From a virus: DNA of 38,182 bases. A program made the position numbers and the translations under genes. The stretch covers positions 1 to 38,182 of the IMG/VR virus record IMGVR_UViG_3300010994_000002; one strand, written 5' to 3'. Below the pieces are notes generated by a model that did no database searches, was not told where the DNA came from, and was given only the letters and a program-made list of their open reading frames with translations. Positions 13,387 through 21,504 of the stretch are shown one piece after another. Position 1 is the first letter of the stretch, and the number at the start of each line of letters is the position of its first letter.

Positions 13387-14271
13387 ATGAAAATCAAATT
13401 ATTTACAGATAGTGATTTAGATGGCATAAGTTGTGCAGTAGTAGCGAATGTGGTATTTGGAGATGAAAACGTAGATTATGAAATATGTGGATATGGAAAT
13501 GTTAATGAAAAAATATCCGCATATTTAGAAAATAAGGAATATGCGGATTACGACAAAATATATATTACTGATATTTCAGTAAGTAGAGAAATAGCGGAAA
13601 AAATAAACCAATGTAAGAAAACATTTAGATTACTAGATCATCATAAGACAGCTGATTTTCTTAATACATATGAATGGGCAACTGTGATTGTCCAAAACAA
13701 AGATGATATCAAAGAATGTGGTACAAGCCTATTGTATCAAGAATTGTATAAAGAAGAAGCCTATAATGGTAATGAGTTAGGTAATTTTGTAGAAATGGTA
13801 AGACAATATGATACATGGGAATGGAAACAGACACAAAATGATTTACCAAAGAAACTAAATGATATCTTTGGAATAATAGGCTATAAAGATTTTATTGACT
13901 ATTATAGTAATAACTATTATAAATCAATTGAAGAGTTTGCAAATATGTTTCCAGATAAATTTATGGAACTTTTGAAATACAAAAGAAGAGAAATTGATTT
14001 GGCAATAGATGAAAAACTTAAAAAAGTAAAAATCAAAGGAGATTATGCAATTGTGTTGTGTGACAGGAAAGATCTAACAAGTGAATTAGGAAGTAAAATT
14101 TTAGATCAATTTGAAAACATAAATTATGTAATGCTAGTGTATGATGGTGGCGTAGCATTACGAAGTGTTAGTGATTTTGACGTGAGTGAAATCGCAAAGC
14201 AATATGGCGGTGGAGGACACAAAAACGCCGCTGGATTTATTCATAATGAATGGTATAAATTTTTAAAGTAA
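13387..14271 (+). CDS. DHH/DHHA1 phosphoesterase (NrnA/NrnB-like nanoRNase)
   Basis: A 294-residue DHH-family phosphoesterase that would degrade short oligonucleotides or cyclic dinucleotide products with Mn2+. Seen: FTDSDLDGISC at residues 6-16 (D-x-D-x-D-G motif I), YITDIS near residue 59 (motif II), LLDHHKT near 82-88 (DHH motif III), a central ECGTSLLYQEL segment, Asp of RQYDTW near 141 (motif IV), and a C-terminal DHHA1 domain with ALRSVSDFDVSEIAKQYGGGGHKNAAGF. All catalytic motifs are present, so it should be active. Start ATG 13387 behind GGAGGAATG. Family call is strong; the exact substrate is not known. Confidence 0.9.
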   Translation: MKIKLFTDSDLDGISCAVVANVVFGDENVDYEICGYGNVNEKISAYLENKEYADYDKIYITDISVSREIAEKINQCKKTFRLLDHHKTADFLNTYEWATVIVQNKDDIKECGTSLLYQELYKEEAYNGNELGNFVEMVRQYDTWEWKQTQNDLPKKLNDIFGIIGYKDFIDYYSNNYYKSIEEFANMFPDKFMELLKYKRREIDLAIDEKLKKVKIKGDYAIVLCDRKDLTSELGSKILDQFENINYVMLVYDGGVALRSVSDFDVSEIAKQYGGGGHKNAAGFIHNEWYKFLK

Positions 14272-14283
14272 ATATAAAAAAGA

Positions 14284-14300
14284 GAGGGCGTTAAGCCCTC
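14284..14300 (+). other. GC-rich hairpin before the zinc-ribbon gene
   Basis: GAGGGC, loop GTTAA, GCCCTC (14284-14300). No U tract follows; the downstream AAAGGAG ribosome site begins three bases after the stem. It could limit read-through or protect mRNA. Confidence 0.55.
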
Positions 14301-14317
14301 GAAAGGAGATTAGAAAA

Positions 14318-14485
14318 TTGATAACAAACTGTAAACATTGTAACAGTGATAATCTCATAATGAGGATAGAAAATGGTGTCATAGGCTTGTATTGTAAGGA
14401 TTGCGAGGCATGGCTACAAACTTTAACCGCGGCGGGTATGCGGAAATATAAGATGAGAGGGATTGAATTGGAGGGGTATTATTGA
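14318..14485 (+). CDS. Small zinc-ribbon protein, paralogue of 1781-1942
   Basis: A 55-residue protein from TTG 14318 behind GAAAGGAGATT. Cys pairs CKHC and CKDC are spaced as in the protein at 1781-1942, with the shared GLYCK-x-C core. It overlaps the next gene by four bases (TTGA). Two copies of one small zinc-ribbon family in a 38-kb genome suggests a useful but unknown role. Confidence 0.65.
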   Translation: MITNCKHCNSDNLIMRIENGVIGLYCKDCEAWLQTLTAAGMRKYKMRGIELEGYY

Positions 14486-14781
14486 ATAGAATACAAGAAC
14501 ATCAAAACATAAACAATAAATATTATTCGAAGAAGGCAAGAATAGCGAGGATGGATATGTTACATCCTCAATATGATTCAGATATCAAATTATATATAGT
14601 CGATTTGAAGAATTTGACTATAGAAGAATTTCTCAAAAGAAATTCTTTACAAGGATTAAAAGACCTTAAATTATTAAACGTGAGAGAAAATAACGTCTGT
14701 GTACCTCTCTACACAAGCGAAGTAGAGAGTTTGAGAGGCGACAAAGAAATTTCGCTATTCGGTACAAATTGTCTCGAATAA
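14482..14781 (+). CDS. Hypothetical protein, 99 residues
   Basis: Not recognised. The start is TTG 14482, overlapping the previous stop, with GGAGGGG upstream. The N-terminal part is basic (KYYSKKARIARM). The middle contains YIVDLKNLTIEEFL. No motif assigned. Confidence 0.55.
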   Translation: MNRIQEHQNINNKYYSKKARIARMDMLHPQYDSDIKLYIVDLKNLTIEEFLKRNSLQGLKDLKLLNVRENNVCVPLYTSEVESLRGDKEISLFGTNCLE

Positions 14782-14810
14782 GCAATATATAGAGAAGGGA
14801 AGTAAAATAT

Positions 14811-15071
14811 ATGAAAAAGTTATATATCGTGATGATTTATAACCACGGTCGCAAGGCTTGGGAAATGACAACTGGTTTTTATCACAAACTAGAAGATGCG
14901 GAAAAAGTTATAAAAAGTATGTTCTACAATGTGGCTATTGCCGCATTGGAAGAACAACCAACAATAATAATTTTTTATACGACTGATATATACGCGGAAA
15001 ATGTAAAGCTTACAAGTATGGATGATAAAGAAGAAATTATAATCGAAGGGGGACTTTTTGAAAATGACTAA
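14811..15071 (+). CDS. Hypothetical protein, 86 residues
   Basis: Not recognised. The pattern LYIVMIYNHGRKAWEMTTGFYHKLEDAEKVI suggests a small alpha/beta protein. Start ATG 14811 behind AGAGAAGGGAAG. Ends FEND inside the start region of the next gene, overlapping it by 8-14 bases. Confidence 0.6.
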   Translation: MKKLYIVMIYNHGRKAWEMTTGFYHKLEDAEKVIKSMFYNVAIAALEEQPTIIIFYTTDIYAENVKLTSMDDKEEIIIEGGLFEND

Positions 15072-15558
15072 TTGTACATTTTATGTAGATCGAAACAAAA
15101 CAAATGAAGATCTTAAAATATTGAAAGGAGATGGGCGTATTATAATTGATGATAAATATTTTTTACGTCCTGGAATAGAAACAAATATTTATAAAGGTAA
15201 TATACAGCCTTTATATAATTTATCGGCACTTAATGACTTACAAATAGATATAATTGAATTAAAAAAAACCAATGGTTTTATTTTAACAGATATAAAAAAA
15301 ACTGAAAAGGATTTAGAACTAAAATTTGAATATAAAGATGACTTCATAATATTCAAATTAAAGCTTTATAAAGATACAATAATTAATCTTTGGGAAGGCT
15401 TACCAACTTTATGTATTAATGAATTAATGGACAAAATTGAAAATAAAGATTTTGATTTTAGAATTTACAAAGAAATTAAAGTTGTAAATTCTAAAAAAAG
15501 AAAAAAATCTTTGATGGGTGCTATAAAATCATGGTTCAATGGAGGGATCAAAAAATGA
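15064..15558 (+). CDS. Hypothetical protein, 164 residues
   Basis: Not recognised. The start is ATG 15064, or TTG 15058 which is also well placed behind GAAGGGGGA. Mixed alpha/beta, ending in a basic tail (SKKRKKSLMGAIKSWFNGGIKK) that may contact nucleic acid or membrane. Stop overlaps the next start (ATGA). Confidence 0.6.
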   Translation: MTNCTFYVDRNKTNEDLKILKGDGRIIIDDKYFLRPGIETNIYKGNIQPLYNLSALNDLQIDIIELKKTNGFILTDIKKTEKDLELKFEYKDDFIIFKLKLYKDTIINLWEGLPTLCINELMDKIENKDFDFRIYKEIKVVNSKKRKKSLMGAIKSWFNGGIKK

Positions 15559-15941
15559 AATATTTGCCTTTAGGAAAAATAACAAATTCGAATAATCCGG
15601 AATATATTGGTTGTTTTTTAGAAATATCTGAAATAAATTATAACATAATTAAGGAAGCTATGAACAAAGTTTTAAAAGATAATGACTTTGAAAAACATTT
15701 AAATGACTTTACATATCACTTAATAGAGGAAGTAATAGAACCTGATGTATTGACTATAAAAGACGGACAGGAACATATAATTAATAGTAATTTTATAACA
15801 TATAAAACATTTACTGTATATGTCTTTTATACAATAGATACTAAGTTTAAATTTCAATTGTTTTATGATTCAAAATATCCGACTCATTTACCTGTAAACA
15901 TATATATTAAGGAGATATTCATCTTTAAGCTAAGTAATTAA
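15555..15941 (+). CDS. Hypothetical protein, 128 residues
   Basis: Not recognised. Start ATG 15555 chosen because GGAGGG lies ten bases ahead and it overlaps the previous stop; an in-frame ATG at 15531 has no ribosome site. Last gene of the early/middle region before the 32-bp palindrome. Confidence 0.6.
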   Translation: MKYLPLGKITNSNNPEYIGCFLEISEINYNIIKEAMNKVLKDNDFEKHLNDFTYHLIEEVIEPDVLTIKDGQEHIINSNFITYKTFTVYVFYTIDTKFKFQLFYDSKYPTHLPVNIYIKEIFIFKLSN

Positions 15942-15946
15942 ATGAT

Positions 15947-15978
15947 AAGAGGGTGTTATTTTAAAATAACACCCTCTT
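15947..15978 (+). terminator. 32-bp perfect palindrome: terminator and possible late operator
   Basis: A perfect inverted repeat with arms of 16 bases (AAGAGGGTGTTATTTT and its complement), ending in a short T run. As RNA it is a strong hairpin that would end early transcription. As DNA it covers the -35 region of the next promoter, so it may also be a binding site. Confidence 0.75.
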
Positions 15979-15989
15979 TATGGTATAAT
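15961..15989 (+). promoter_or_regulatory. Late promoter with extended -10
   Basis: TGGTATAAT (15981-15989) is an extended -10. The only -35 candidate at 17 bases is TTAAAA, inside the palindrome, a poor match that suggests activator dependence. It lies 23 bases before the terminase small subunit and probably drives the late operon. Confidence 0.6.
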
Positions 15990-16012
15990 AGCATGAAAGG
16001 AGATAGATATTG

Positions 16013-16483
16013 ATGTTGACCGAACGTAAAAAGCTATTTTGTGATTATTATATAATATCATTGAATGCAACTGATGCCGCACGAAAAGCAGGATATAGTT
16101 CCAAATCTGCAAATGGGTTAAAAAATAAGGCTTACAAATTGATGAAAGAGCCAGATATAAAAGAATATATAGCAGAAAGACTTAAGCAAAAAGAAGCCGA
16201 TTTAATAGTCAAACAAAATGACATATTAAAATATTTGTCTGGTTGCGTTCTTGGGATAGAAAAAGAAAATAAAATTTATATTTTAAGAGCCGGCAATAAA
16301 GGAAATTATAATGATGAATTAATAGAAAAAGAAACCGATCTACAGCCAAGGGATCGTATTAAAGCGGCTGAAATTATGGCTAAAATTTATAAGTTAATGG
16401 ATAAAAACGAAAATACGGAACCACAAAAAGTCATTATTGAATGTAATATACCTTTGAAGAATGAGGAGCCGCCAGATGAATAG
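16013..16483 (+). CDS. terS: Terminase small subunit
   Basis: About 156 residues (Terminase_2 family), recognises packaging sites and hands DNA to the large subunit. Seen: LTERKKLFCDYYIISLNATDAARKAGYS-like N-terminal helix-turn-helix at residues 3-30, then KLMKEPDIKEYIAERLKQK, a classic small-terminase segment. Start ATG 16013 (TTG 16010 possible) behind AAAGGAG. Overlaps the large subunit gene by eight bases. Confidence 0.88.
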   Translation: MLTERKKLFCDYYIISLNATDAARKAGYSSKSANGLKNKAYKLMKEPDIKEYIAERLKQKEADLIVKQNDILKYLSGCVLGIEKENKIYILRAGNKGNYNDELIEKETDLQPRDRIKAAEIMAKIYKLMDKNENTEPQKVIIECNIPLKNEEPPDE

Positions 16484-17816
16484 TATAAAGATTTCTTTAA
16501 CTGATTGTTTCGGTCCTGCTTATTATGAATTATTTCATGACGTGGAATCTAGGAATAATATGATTTATTGGTTAAAAGGTGGACGTGGAAGTTTAAAAGG
16601 TTCATTTGCTTATTTATACACTATATTTGACCTGACTCGTGATGCTGAAAATGGTGTTGTTACTCATGCGGTAGGGCTTAGAAAAGTTGGGGCAACAATA
16701 AGAGATTCAGTATTTACAAATTTTTTATGGGCTATTAATAAACTAGGATTAAAGGATTCATGGGATTATACAATAAGTCCTATGAAAATTTTTCATAAAA
16801 AAACAGGTAATACAATATTATTCCGTAGTTGTGCTAATCAAAGGGATTTTGAAAAAATTAAAAGTTTAAAGTTTGAAAAAGGGTATTGTAAAATTGCTAT
16901 ATTTGAAGAATTAACTGAATTTGCTGGAATGGATGAAATCGACAGTATACAGCAATCATTATTTAGAGGAAGCGACGAAGAAATAGGAAATGAAGAAAGT
17001 ATTACTTTTGTAATGTACAATCCACCGGCAAGTCGTAAGAATTGGGTAAATGAAGAATCAAGGAAGCTAAGACAGTTAAATGAAAACGGTGAAGATACAG
17101 GTGTATATATTTTGCATACTACATATTTGCAAGCAAAAAAAAGCTGGTTAGGCAAACCGTTTGTTGATAAGGCAGAAAAAATAAAAAAGTATAATCCGCG
17201 AAAATATCAACATATGTATCTTGGTGAAGAAACAGGCGAAGGATTAGAAATTTATCCACCAATAACCAAGGATAATCCAAATGGCTTGGTTGAATATCGA
17301 ACTATAACAAACGAAGAAATTAAACAATTTACTAAGATTGATAGGGGACTAGATTTCGGATACAGTCATGCCAGTTGTTACGCCGAAATGTATTATGATA
17401 GCAAACACGAAATACTGTATATATTAGACGAAGTTTATTTATATGGTGCTAATAATTTTACATTAGCAATTAAAATAAAATATAAAGCTGGTAAATTATT
17501 TATTATTGGAGATAGTGAAGATCCAAGAACAATAAATGAAATGATTTTATATGGTCTTAATGTTGGTAAAGCTAAGAAAGGGAAAGATAGTAAAAGTCAC
17601 GGCATTATGTGGTTAAAAGGTAGAGCAAAAATAGTAATCGATAAAAAAAGGACTCCTAATATAGCTAACGATTTTGAAACTTATGAGTATAAAAAAGATA
17701 AAGAAGGTAAAATAATATATGACTTTCCAGATGAACCCGACGGTTCAGCGGCTGTAAGGTATGGATTAGAAAAATATATTTTAGACAGTAAATTAAAATT
17801 CGGTGTAAAAAGGTAA
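16476..17816 (+). CDS. terL: Terminase large subunit (PBSX/Terminase_3-like)
   Basis: A 446-residue packaging motor. Start ATG 16476 behind GAGGAG. Seen: WLKGGRGSLKGS near residues 34-45 as an atypical Walker A, IAIFEELTEF near 143 as Walker B with the catalytic Glu, and YNPPASRKNWV near 185 as coupling motif. A C-terminal RNase H-like nuclease follows, with DRGLDFGYSHASC near 289 (first Asp), ILDEVY near 319 and IGDSEDPRTI near 349. The family match to PBSX-type large terminases suggests headful or cohesive-end packaging, but this cannot be settled by eye. Confidence 0.9.
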   Translation: MNSIKISLTDCFGPAYYELFHDVESRNNMIYWLKGGRGSLKGSFAYLYTIFDLTRDAENGVVTHAVGLRKVGATIRDSVFTNFLWAINKLGLKDSWDYTISPMKIFHKKTGNTILFRSCANQRDFEKIKSLKFEKGYCKIAIFEELTEFAGMDEIDSIQQSLFRGSDEEIGNEESITFVMYNPPASRKNWVNEESRKLRQLNENGEDTGVYILHTTYLQAKKSWLGKPFVDKAEKIKKYNPRKYQHMYLGEETGEGLEIYPPITKDNPNGLVEYRTITNEEIKQFTKIDRGLDFGYSHASCYAEMYYDSKHEILYILDEVYLYGANNFTLAIKIKYKAGKLFIIGDSEDPRTINEMILYGLNVGKAKKGKDSKSHGIMWLKGRAKIVIDKKRTPNIANDFETYEYKKDKEGKIIYDFPDEPDGSAAVRYGLEKYILDSKLKFGVKR

Positions 17817-17820
17817 TACA

Positions 17821-17849
17821 TTGACATAATATATAATTTTTAATATAAT
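17821..17849 (+). promoter_or_regulatory. Consensus promoter behind the terminase gene
   Basis: TTGACA (17821-17826), exactly 17 bases, TATAAT (17844-17849): a perfect sigma-A consensus inside the late operon, starting five bases after the terminase stop. Its transcript would start near 17856. Confidence 0.85.
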
Positions 17850-17855
17850 TATAAT

Positions 17856-17960
17856 AATTATATGGTGTGTAATGATTCCCGACCATTCCAGACTGTATAA
17901 AAGTCATAGCAGGTATATAAATTCGAGTCGGGAAATTTGGATTTATATACCTGCTTTTTA
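17856..17960 (+). ncRNA. Candidate small RNA with pseudoknotted terminator
   Basis: About 105 nt between a perfect promoter and an intrinsic terminator, with no ORF. The terminator stem has 15 base pairs, AGCAGGTATATAAAT/ATTTATATACCTGCT (17908-17922, 17941-17955), then TTTTT. Its 18-nt loop contains GTCGGGAA (17927-17934), the exact complement of TTCCCGAC (17876-17883) upstream, so a pseudoknot or antiterminator switch is possible. A small hairpin GACT/AGTC lies between. Either an independent small RNA or a leader controlling the portal-capsid operon. Confidence 0.7.
17908..17959 (+). terminator. Strong intrinsic terminator of the small RNA
   Basis: Fifteen perfect base pairs followed by five U. 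It would stop most transcripts coming from 17821 and also those from the terminase genes, unless antitermination occurs, yet no other clear promoter is seen before the portal gene. Confidence 0.8.
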
Positions 17961-18031
17961 TATCGAGTATTTTAAAAAGAAGATTAATAAATAATCATAA
18001 ATTCTAAAAATATATGAAAGGATGTGATAAA

Positions 18032-18229
18032 ATGTATACATGCAAAAAATGCGGTAAAACTTTTGATTTACCAATAATCAAAGAAGCACCGTCAACATTA
18101 AAGAAAACATTAATGTTTTTAATCGGTGGATTCTTTACATGTGGATTATTGTGGTTATTGTCTCCAGTTGCTTTAATTCCACAACCAGATATCAAAAAGT
18201 GTCCACATTGTTTATCTAAACTAACTTAG
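18032..18229 (+). CDS. Zinc-ribbon membrane protein, 65 residues
   Basis: Start ATG 18032 behind AAAGGATGTG. CKKCGKTF at residues 4-11 and CPHCLSKL at the end frame one zinc site. A single hydrophobic segment (TLMFLIGGFFTCGLLWLLSPVALI) lies between, so the two knuckles would flank a membrane or buried helix. Similar short proteins occur in clostridial genomes. Function unknown; odd place between terminase and portal. Confidence 0.65.
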   Translation: MYTCKKCGKTFDLPIIKEAPSTLKKTLMFLIGGFFTCGLLWLLSPVALIPQPDIKKCPHCLSKLT

Positions 18230-18290
18230 AAAGGATTAAACGTAGGAAGCTAAGAAGCTAATAATTATTATGAAGAAAGGAAGTGCATTA

Positions 18291-18470
18291 ATGACTGATA
18301 ATGAAAATATGAATTTTAATAGTTTAGAATTCAGAAAAGAATTAACAGATTTAATTAATAAACATTCAATAGAAAACGATTTAGATATACCCGATTATGC
18401 TATTGCGAGTTCAATTATACAAAATATATTAGCCTTTAGAATATTATTGCAATCAAAGGAAGTGGATTAA
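18291..18470 (+). CDS. Hypothetical protein, 59 residues
   Basis: Not recognised. Start ATG 18291 behind AAAGGAAGTG, the late-gene type of ribosome site. Acidic and helical. Overlaps the portal start by one base. Small proteins at this position are common in Firmicutes phages without known role. Confidence 0.6.
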   Translation: MTDNENMNFNSLEFRKELTDLINKHSIENDLDIPDYAIASSIIQNILAFRILLQSKEVD

Positions 18471-19858
18471 TGGATAATATAATCGAAATTATCAATATAG
18501 ACTTAATAAAAAAAGCAGGCAAATATATAGCTCGCAATTATTATTACTATAAACCGGAAATAAAACAAAAAGAAGTAAATACATATTCAAATGGGCAAAT
18601 ACATACAATAAAATTAGATACAAATTGTTATTTATATACTAATTATTTTAAGATGTTGGTCAATCAAAAAAGTGATTTTCTTTTAGCCAGGGAACCGGAA
18701 CTTAAAATTGCTAATAGTGATATAACAGTTGCTACAATTACAGATATGCTGGAAGAAGGTCTTTTAAATGCTTCTTTAGATTCCGCGGCATGGTTGCATT
18801 TCTATGTCGAAAATAATAAACTAGATTGGATATTTGTACATGATTCTGAGATTATACCAATATATGATAAGTACAATAAAAATATTATAGAAATTATAAG
18901 ATATTATAAAATAGATGAAGATAATTACAGAATCGAAACATGGACAACTAAAGGCGTAAAAATTGAAACTATAGATAAAGATAAAATTATAAATAGTAAT
19001 AATGTAGAGACATGGACACCCCAAAAAGTAAATTTTAAAAATATAGAAAAAGATAAAATTATAATTAATGATATTTTATATCATTACGAAGAAATAACAT
19101 ACTATCAAGGGGAAATCGAAAATATAGAAGGTAAAAACTTGCCATTTATTCCTTTTATACCATTGTTTAATAATAAGGCAAAAAAATCAGACCTTGATGG
19201 CATACGGGATTTACTTGATATGTATAATTCTATTAATAGCGGTTTTGTAGATAATATTAACCTATTTCAGGAAGCAATTGTAAAATTAAAAGGTTTTACA
19301 GGCGATACCGAAGAACTCGAAACAATTAGAAAAAATATGCAAAAATATAAAATGGTTGGTATTCCACAAGGTGGCGGAGATAATGCCGACATGGAATATA
19401 TGGGTATAGAAATACCAGTTGAAGCAAGGAAAGTAATTTTAGATATATTAAAAGAAAATATCTTTAAAATTGGTCAAGGGTTAGATCCTGATAGATTAGC
19501 CGGAGAATCAAATATTACTAATGTTGTCATAAAGTCTCGTTATAGTCAATTAGATATGAAGGCTAATAGGACTCAAAAACAATTAAAGATATTTTATGAA
19601 AAATTTGTAGATTGTGTCAACCAATTTTATAATTCTGGACTTGATAAAGAAATTACTTTTAATAGGTCTATGATTTTTAACGAATCTGAATCTATAGATA
19701 ATTGCTTAAAGTCTATGAATCTATTGGACCAAGAAACTATACTTGATAATCACCCATGGGTGACTGACTCCAAAAAAGTAATGGAAAAAATAAATAAGGA
19801 AAAGGAAGAAAACATAAAAAGACAACAAGAAAATATGCAAACAAATGATTTGCAATAA
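18470..19858 (+). CDS. Portal protein (SPP1 gp6-like)
   Basis: A 462-residue portal that forms the dodecameric DNA channel at the capsid vertex. Seen: N-terminal NRYYYYKP-like helix, a YLYTNYFKMLVNQKSDFLLAREPE segment near residue 55, the central DLDGIRDLLDMYNSINSGFVDNINLFQEAIVKLKG near 240-275, the acidic crown PQGGGDNADMEYMG, and the stem helices GQGLDPDRLAGESNITNVVIKSRYSQLDMKAN, all typical of the Phage_prot_Gp6 family. Ends Gln-rich. Follows terminase, as expected. Confidence 0.9.
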   Translation: MDNIIEIINIDLIKKAGKYIARNYYYYKPEIKQKEVNTYSNGQIHTIKLDTNCYLYTNYFKMLVNQKSDFLLAREPELKIANSDITVATITDMLEEGLLNASLDSAAWLHFYVENNKLDWIFVHDSEIIPIYDKYNKNIIEIIRYYKIDEDNYRIETWTTKGVKIETIDKDKIINSNNVETWTPQKVNFKNIEKDKIIINDILYHYEEITYYQGEIENIEGKNLPFIPFIPLFNNKAKKSDLDGIRDLLDMYNSINSGFVDNINLFQEAIVKLKGFTGDTEELETIRKNMQKYKMVGIPQGGGDNADMEYMGIEIPVEARKVILDILKENIFKIGQGLDPDRLAGESNITNVVIKSRYSQLDMKANRTQKQLKIFYEKFVDCVNQFYNSGLDKEITFNRSMIFNESESIDNCLKSMNLLDQETILDNHPWVTDSKKVMEKINKEKEENIKRQQENMQTNDLQ

Positions 19859-19969
19859 TAAATTATTGTAAAGAGTTTGTACTATAAACTTGTTTAATAT
19901 GATATAATAAATAATAATATATTTATATAAGTTTATTATTAAGTCAAATAGGAAAGGAAGTGTTTTTTA
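19859..19969 (+). other. AT-rich gap with possible weak promoter before the scaffold gene
   Basis: TATAAT near 19905 with no convincing -35, and an inverted repeat ATAAACTT/AAGTTTAT at about 19885 and 19928. It may give extra transcription of scaffold and capsid genes. Confidence 0.35.
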
Positions 19970-20557
19970 GTGAGCGAAAAAATAAAAAATAAAATCGGGG
20001 AAGAATTATATAATCAAGTTCTTGCCAAAGGTTTAAAGCCGGAAGATTTTGACCTAGTAAATGACGGGTCATGGATATCCAAACCAAGCTTTAATGAAGT
20101 TAACAACAAATTAAAAGCAACTGAGGATAAAATTAAAACTTATGAAAGTCAAATAAAAGATTATGATACATTAGTATCCACTAATAAAGAATTAAAAGGC
20201 AATTACGATACTTTAAAAGAACAACATACAAATGATTTAGCCGCGAAGGATAAGGAAATTTTGAATGTTTCAAAAAGATTTATAGTTGAAAGAAAATTAG
20301 GTGAAGCCGGGGCGAAACATACAAGTTTGCTAATGAAGGATATTGATTTAGAAACAATTACAGTTGAAAATGATAATTTGTTAGGTTTTGATTCAGTTAT
20401 AGAAGGTTTAAAAACTAACTATTCTGATTTATTTGTCACTAAAACAGCAAATAATAATATTACAAGCCAATCAAATAATAATCCGGGTGGCAATGATAAT
20501 CAAAATTACGATCCTAATAATATTGATTGGGAAGCTAAATTAAAAGATATAAAATAA
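19970..20557 (+). CDS. Scaffolding protein (phage GP20 family)
   Basis: A 195-residue scaffold, expected to guide capsid assembly and then leave or be degraded. Start GTG 19970 behind AAAGGAAGTG. Residues 40-90 form a coiled coil (NKLKATEDKIKTYESQIKDYDTL). A family-typical RFIVERKLGEAGAKHTSLLMKDIDLETI segment follows near 100-128, then an Asn/Gln linker and a basic C-terminal tail that usually contacts the coat. Directly upstream of the capsid gene. Confidence 0.85.
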   Translation: MSEKIKNKIGEELYNQVLAKGLKPEDFDLVNDGSWISKPSFNEVNNKLKATEDKIKTYESQIKDYDTLVSTNKELKGNYDTLKEQHTNDLAAKDKEILNVSKRFIVERKLGEAGAKHTSLLMKDIDLETITVENDNLLGFDSVIEGLKTNYSDLFVTKTANNNITSQSNNNPGGNDNQNYDPNNIDWEAKLKDIK

Positions 20558-20579
20558 ATGAAAGGAAGTGTTTTTAAAA

Positions 20580-21488
20580 ATGGCAAATACTATGTCATAT
20601 CCAGTTGTCTATAAAAAGAAAATGGACGAAGTTTTTAAGGCAAGTGCCGTAACTTCTATCTTAGAAGCTAGTGAAGACGCAATAAGCTTTAAAGGGACTG
20701 AGGAACAGGAATTTAAAATTCAAAAATTAGCATTACAAGGTCTTGGTACATATTCAAGGACAAATGGATACACAGATGGAAATATTACTGAATCTTGGGA
20801 AACTCATACATTCGGACAAGATAGATCGAGAAAATTTGGACTTGATGCAATGGATGAAATGGAAGCCTTTGTTAAAATTGCAAAGGTTGGAGCACAGTTT
20901 ACAAGGGAACATGTGGCACCTGAAATTGATGCTTATAGGTTTCATAAAATTTGTTCTTTATGTTCCGTTGATGCAACCGCAAACTTGACAGTTGATAACG
21001 TGATTGCCGCAATTGATACAGGCATCGAAACATTAGATGATGCAGAAGTGCCACAAGAAGGAAGAGTTATGTTTGTTTCTAACGAAGTTTATAGACTTAT
21101 GAAACAATCCGGTGAATTTTATCAGACCAGAGTAACACATGATAATATGGTTACTAAAATTAATAGAAAAATTTCTATGTTGGATGATATACCAGTAATA
21201 AGAGTTCCAAAAGCAAGATTCTACAGTGCATTCACTTTTTACGATGGTGTAACAGGTGGACAAGAAGCAGGTGGATTTGTTGTGGCGGATGGTGCTACTC
21301 AATTAAATTTTATCATTGCACCTATTAATATACTTTTAGGCATTATAAAATATATTGATCCTAAAATCGTAGACAAAAGATTTAATACAGACAGTGACAA
21401 ATGGATTTATGCATTAAGAGTATATCATGAATTATTTGTCCTTGAAAATAAATTACCAGGTGTTTATATTTCTAAAAAAGAAAGTTAA
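20580..21488 (+). CDS. Major capsid protein
   Basis: A 302-residue HK97-fold-like coat protein. Start ATG 20580 behind AAAGGAAGTG; the longer GTG frame from 20568 would start inside the ribosome site. Seen: N-terminal YPVVYKKKMDEVFKASAVTSIL, the central FGQDRSRKFGLDAMDEMEAFVKIAKVGAQFTREHVAPEIDAYRF helix region, FVSNEVYRLMKQS and VRVPKARFYSAFTFYDG-like beta strands, all typical of capsid proteins in clostridial siphophages. It follows the scaffold gene at the expected distance. Confidence 0.88.
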   Translation: MANTMSYPVVYKKKMDEVFKASAVTSILEASEDAISFKGTEEQEFKIQKLALQGLGTYSRTNGYTDGNITESWETHTFGQDRSRKFGLDAMDEMEAFVKIAKVGAQFTREHVAPEIDAYRFHKICSLCSVDATANLTVDNVIAAIDTGIETLDDAEVPQEGRVMFVSNEVYRLMKQSGEFYQTRVTHDNMVTKINRKISMLDDIPVIRVPKARFYSAFTFYDGVTGGQEAGGFVVADGATQLNFIIAPINILLGIIKYIDPKIVDKRFNTDSDKWIYALRVYHELFVLENKLPGVYISKKES

Positions 21489-21504
21489 TAAGGGGTTGGG
21501 TTAA

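Noticed and set aside
16838-17155. Minus-strand ORF within the terminase gene
   Set aside because: Shadow of the large terminase frame, without a ribosome site or promoter.
17856-17960. A packaging RNA like that of phi29
   Set aside because: The position near terminase is suggestive, but no sequence or structure resemblance can be shown, and such RNAs are known only from phi29-type phages.
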